A program made the position numbers and the translations under genes. DNA of 64,000 nucleotides from Luteimonas kalidii. GTDB lineage: Bacteria; Pseudomonadota; Gammaproteobacteria; Xanthomonadales; Xanthomonadaceae. A model generated the notes under the pieces. It ran no database searches, was not told the origin of the DNA, and saw only the letters and a program-made list of their open reading frames with translations. The DNA lies in assembly GCF_029887935.1 (NCBI RefSeq), contig NZ_JARXRO010000018.1, forward strand, positions 332,330 through 396,329, in the 5' to 3' direction. This document shows positions 61,687 to 64,000 of this stretch, in pieces (position 1 is the first letter of the stretch; every line of letters starts with the position of its first letter).

Positions 61687-62520
61687 ATGGCCGATCGGCT
61701 GGCCGCGCTCATGGCGCATTTCCCGGTCACGGCGCAGGTGTTCAACGCCGGTGCGCTGTGCGGGCTCAACCACGTGGACGACGACGCCGGCCGCGGTCAG
61801 CTGCACCTGGTGCGCGAGGGCACGCTCGAAGTGCGCCACGGCCGCGAGTCGGTGCAGGTGGCCGAGCCGAGCCTGCTGCTGTTTCCGCGCCCGCTGGCGC
61901 ACAGCTTCGTCACCGATCCCGTGCGCGGGGCCGACATGGTCTGCGCCCATGTCGCGTTCGAGGGCGGCGCCGGCAATCCGCTCGCGGCGTCGCTGCCACC
62001 GCTGGTGTGCCTGCCGCTGAGCGCGGTGGGCGGCGCTGCCCCGGTGCTGGCGCTGCTGTTCGAGGAGGCGTTCGAACAGCGCTGCGGGCGGGTGGCGCTG
62101 GTGGAGCGGCTGTTCGAAGTGGTGATGATCCAGGTCCTGCGCCAGCTGATGGAGAGCGGCGGGATCCGTGGCGGCATGCTGTCCGGGCTGTCGCACCCGC
62201 ACGTGCGCGAAGCCCTCGTGGCGATGCACGAGTCGCCGGCGCGCGACTGGACCCTGGATGCACTGGCGGGCGAGGCGGGCATGTCGCGCAGCGTGTTCGC
62301 CGCCGCGTTCCGCGAGACGGTCGGCAGCACCCCGGGTCAGTACCTGCAGGCCTGGCGGATCGGCCTTGCGCAGCAGGCGCTGCGGCGTGGGCGGCCGCTG
62401 AAGGTGATCGCAACCGAAGTCGGCTATGGCAGCGAGGCGGCGCTGTCGCGCGCGTTCAAGGCCCAGACCGGTCGTTCGCCGCGCGAGTGGCGCAAGCACG
62501 CGGAGGCTGCGGCCGCCTGA
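61687..62520 (+). CDS. AraC-family transcriptional regulator
   Basis: A 277-residue regulator: an N-terminal cupin-type effector domain ([32 protein letters not shown]) and a C-terminal AraC double helix-turn-helix ([20 protein letters not shown], then [20 protein letters not shown]). CCGGAG precedes the ATG by seven bases. The 116-base gap to the divergent hydrolase is unusually AT-rich around 61640-61690, fitting a shared operator. It probably senses a small organic compound. Confidence 0.9.
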   Translation: MADRLAALMAHFPVTAQVFNAGALCGLNHVDDDAGRGQLHLVREGTLEVRHGRESVQVAEPSLLLFPRPLAHSFVTDPVRGADMVCAHVAFEGGAGNPLAASLPPLVCLPLSAVGGAAPVLALLFEEAFEQRCGRVALVERLFEVVMIQVLRQLMESGGIRGGMLSGLSHPHVREALVAMHESPARDWTLDALAGEAGMSRSVFAAAFRETVGSTPGQYLQAWRIGLAQQALRRGRPLKVIATEVGYGSEAALSRAFKAQTGRSPREWRKHAEAAAA

Positions 62521-62529
62521 GCGGGGGCG

Positions 62530-64000
62530 TCAGTCGATGAACTGCAGCCGCGCCAGTTCGGCGTAGAGGCCGTCCTGCGCCAGCAGTTGCGCGTGGGTGC
62601 CCTGGGCGACGATGCGCCCGCGGTCCATCACCACGATCCGGTCGGCCTTGAGGATCGTGGCGAGGCGGTGTGCGATCACCAGGGTGGTGCGCCCGTGCAT
62701 GAGGTGTTCGAGTGCGGTCTGCACCGCGCGTTCGCTCTGCGCGTCGAGCGCGGAGGTGGCTTCGTCGAGCAGCAGGATCGGTGCGTCGCGCAGCAGCGCG
62801 CGCGCGATCGCGATGCGCTGCTGCTGTCCGCCAGACAGGCGGGCGCCGCGTTCGCCCAGCTGCTCGTCGTAGCCGTGGGGCAGGGCGGCGATGAACTCGT
62901 GCGCCTCGGCCGAGGCGGCCGCCGCCTCGATCGCCGCATCGTCGGCCTCGAGCCGGCCGTAGCGGATGTTCTCGCGCGCGCTGGCGGCAAAGATGTTCGG
63001 CTGCTGCGGCACCAGCGCGATCTCGCCGCGCAGCGCGGCGGGGTCGAGCGTGGCGATGTCCAGCCCGTCGACCAGGATCCGTCCCGACTGCGGGTCGTGG
63101 AAGCGCAGCAGCATCGCGAACACGGTGCTCTTGCCTGCACCCGACGGGCCCACCAGCGCCACCGTCTCGCCCGGTGCCACCTGCAGGCTGAAGCCTTCGA
63201 GCGCGGGCGCGTCGTCGCGGCCGGGATAGTGGAAGTGCACGTCGTCGAAGCGCAGTTCGCCGCACACCCGTGCCGGCAGCGGGGCCGGCTTCGCCGGTGC
63301 GGCGATCCCGGGCCGCTGCTCGAGCAGCTCGCTGATCCGGCCCATGCCGCCGGCGGCCTTCTGCAGCTCGTTCCAGACTTCGGCCAGCGCGCCCACCGAG
63401 CCGCCGCCGAACAGCGCGTACAGCACGAACTGGCCCAGCGTGCCGGCACTCATCTCGCCCCCGATCACGTCGTGCGCACCCGACCACAGCACCAGCACGA
63501 TCGCGCCGAACACCAGAGAGATCGCGACCGCGGTCACCAGCGCCTGCAGGCCGATGCGGCGGCGCGCAGTGGCCACGGTCTGCGCCACCGCATCGCCGAA
63601 GCGGCCGCGCTCGTAGGGCTCGCGCGCATGGGCCTGCACGGTGCGGATCGCACCGAGGGTCTCGGCCGCGAGCATGTTGGCGTCCGCCACCCGGTCCTGG
63701 CTGGCGCGCGAGACGGTCTGCAGCCGCCGCCCGCCCACCACCAGCGGCAGCACGAACAGCGGGATGCCCACCAGCGTCCAGGCCGCCAGCGTCGGACTGG
63801 TCACCACCAGCATCACCACGCTGCCGAGCACCATCACCACGCTGCGCAGCGCGACCGAGATGGTCGAACCGACCACGCTGCGCAGCAGTTCGGTATCCGC
63901 GCTCAGGCGCGAGACCAGTTCGCCGCTGCGGCTGCGTTCGAAGAACGCCTGGTCGAGTCCCACCAGGTGGCCGTACAGGCGCGTGCGCAGGTCGGCGACC
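62530..64000 (-). CDS. ABC transporter, fused permease-ATPase (partial, runs off the right edge)
   Basis: The visible 490 residues are the C-terminal part of an exporter half-transporter. Helices of the transmembrane domain (SVALRSVVMVLGSVVMLVV, ALVTAVAISLVFGAIVLVLW) are followed by the ATPase: Walker A GPSGAGKST, Q-loop PQQPNIF, signature LSGGQQQRIAIARAL, Walker B ILLLDEATSALD and the H-loop VIAHRL. Type IV exporter (MsbA/BmrA-like), lipid, drug or peptide. The N-terminal start lies beyond 64000. It is convergent with the AraC gene, ten bases away. Confidence 0.9.
   Translation of the reverse strand, partial: VADLRTRLYGHLVGLDQAFFERSRSGELVSRLSADTELLRSVVGSTISVALRSVVMVLGSVVMLVVTSPTLAAWTLVGIPLFVLPLVVGGRRLQTVSRASQDRVADANMLAAETLGAIRTVQAHAREPYERGRFGDAVAQTVATARRRIGLQALVTAVAISLVFGAIVLVLWSGAHDVIGGEMSAGTLGQFVLYALFGGGSVGALAEVWNELQKAAGGMGRISELLEQRPGIAAPAKPAPLPARVCGELRFDDVHFHYPGRDDAPALEGFSLQVAPGETVALVGPSGAGKSTVFAMLLRFHDPQSGRILVDGLDIATLDPAALRGEIALVPQQPNIFAASARENIRYGRLEADDAAIEAAAASAEAHEFIAALPHGYDEQLGERGARLSGGQQQRIAIARALLRDAPILLLDEATSALDAQSERAVQTALEHLMHGRTTLVIAHRLATILKADRIVVMDRGRIVAQGTHAQLLAQDGLYAELARLQFID

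Noticed and set aside
1-64000. Prophage, integrative element or defence island
   Set aside because: No integrase, transposase, phage structural gene, restriction or toxin-antitoxin pair, and the two tRNA genes have no attachment-site repeats or integrase beside them.

Overview
The window is a GC-rich, densely coded stretch of bacterial chromosome with strong third-position GC bias. Gene content and order point to a gammaproteobacterium of the Lysobacteraceae/Xanthomonadaceae (Lysobacter, Luteimonas or Xanthomonas type). The pointers are rpoE-rseA-mucD without rseB, fabF-pabB-mltG-tmk-holB-pilZ, a DUF6165/GT9/KdkA lipopolysaccharide cluster, an S-methylthioinosine-phosphorylase-like enzyme, and many GTG starts and ATGA overlaps. 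I see no prophage, insertion sequence, CRISPR array, plasmid function or defence island. This is mostly core chromosome with a more accessory right end.

Layout: 0-2.3 kb, a DUF2231 membrane protein coupled to a sorbosone-dehydrogenase-type lipoprotein. 2.6 kb, tRNA-Ser(CGA). 2.8-5.1 kb, LPS core genes (DUF6165, GT9, kdkA). 5.1-8.5 kb, an MBL-fold hydrolase and the molybdopterin operon moaA-(NTF2-like)-moaC-moaD-moaE. 8.6-10.2 kb, a secreted beta-propeller and a lipoprotein. 10.3-13.5 kb, SRP RNA, tRNA-Ser(GGA), then dnaX-ybaB-recR. 14.1-18.6 kb (minus strand), moxR, DUF58, transglutaminase and slp. 18.7-21.5 kb, a GT39 glycosyltransferase, yceF and a small membrane protein. 21.6-27.2 kb, yceD-rpmF-fabH-fabD-fabG-acpP-fabF. 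27.4-31.9 kb, pabB-mltG-tmk-holB-pilZ. 31.9-37.1 kb, two exported proteins and a fadB-type enzyme. 37.3-40.6 kb, the envelope-stress operon rpoE-rseA-mucD. 40.8-46.7 kb, lepA-lepB-DUF4845-rnc-era-(GFA)-recO. 46.7-50.1 kb, a receiver-Hpt protein divergent from a YdbH-like giant and a DUF1318 lipoprotein. 50.4-55.3 kb, rlmD, a CYTH protein, nagZ, hpt, an MTA/MTI phosphorylase and a cold-shock protein. 55.4-64 kb, accessory metabolic genes, a scarred intergenic region with a LysR remnant, an AraC regulator divergent from a hydrolase, and an ABC exporter running off the right edge.

The unifying themes are envelope biogenesis (LPS core, fatty acids, signal peptidase, sigma-E stress response, YdbH-type bridge, peptidoglycan recycling by NagZ and MltG) and housekeeping information processing. 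Most operons are tightly coupled by 4-base overlaps.

The most notable signals are: (i) a recurrent -10-like hexamer placed exactly six bases before the start codon of several genes, which suggests leaderless mRNAs; (ii) a near-consensus promoter only ten bases before yceD; (iii) a sigma-E-type promoter in front of rpoE; (iv) a YdbH locus in which the YnbE and YdbL roles seem merged into one lipoprotein; and (v) a perfect 51-bp duplication of the 3' end of rlmD. All functional calls rest on reading motifs by eye; no database search was run.
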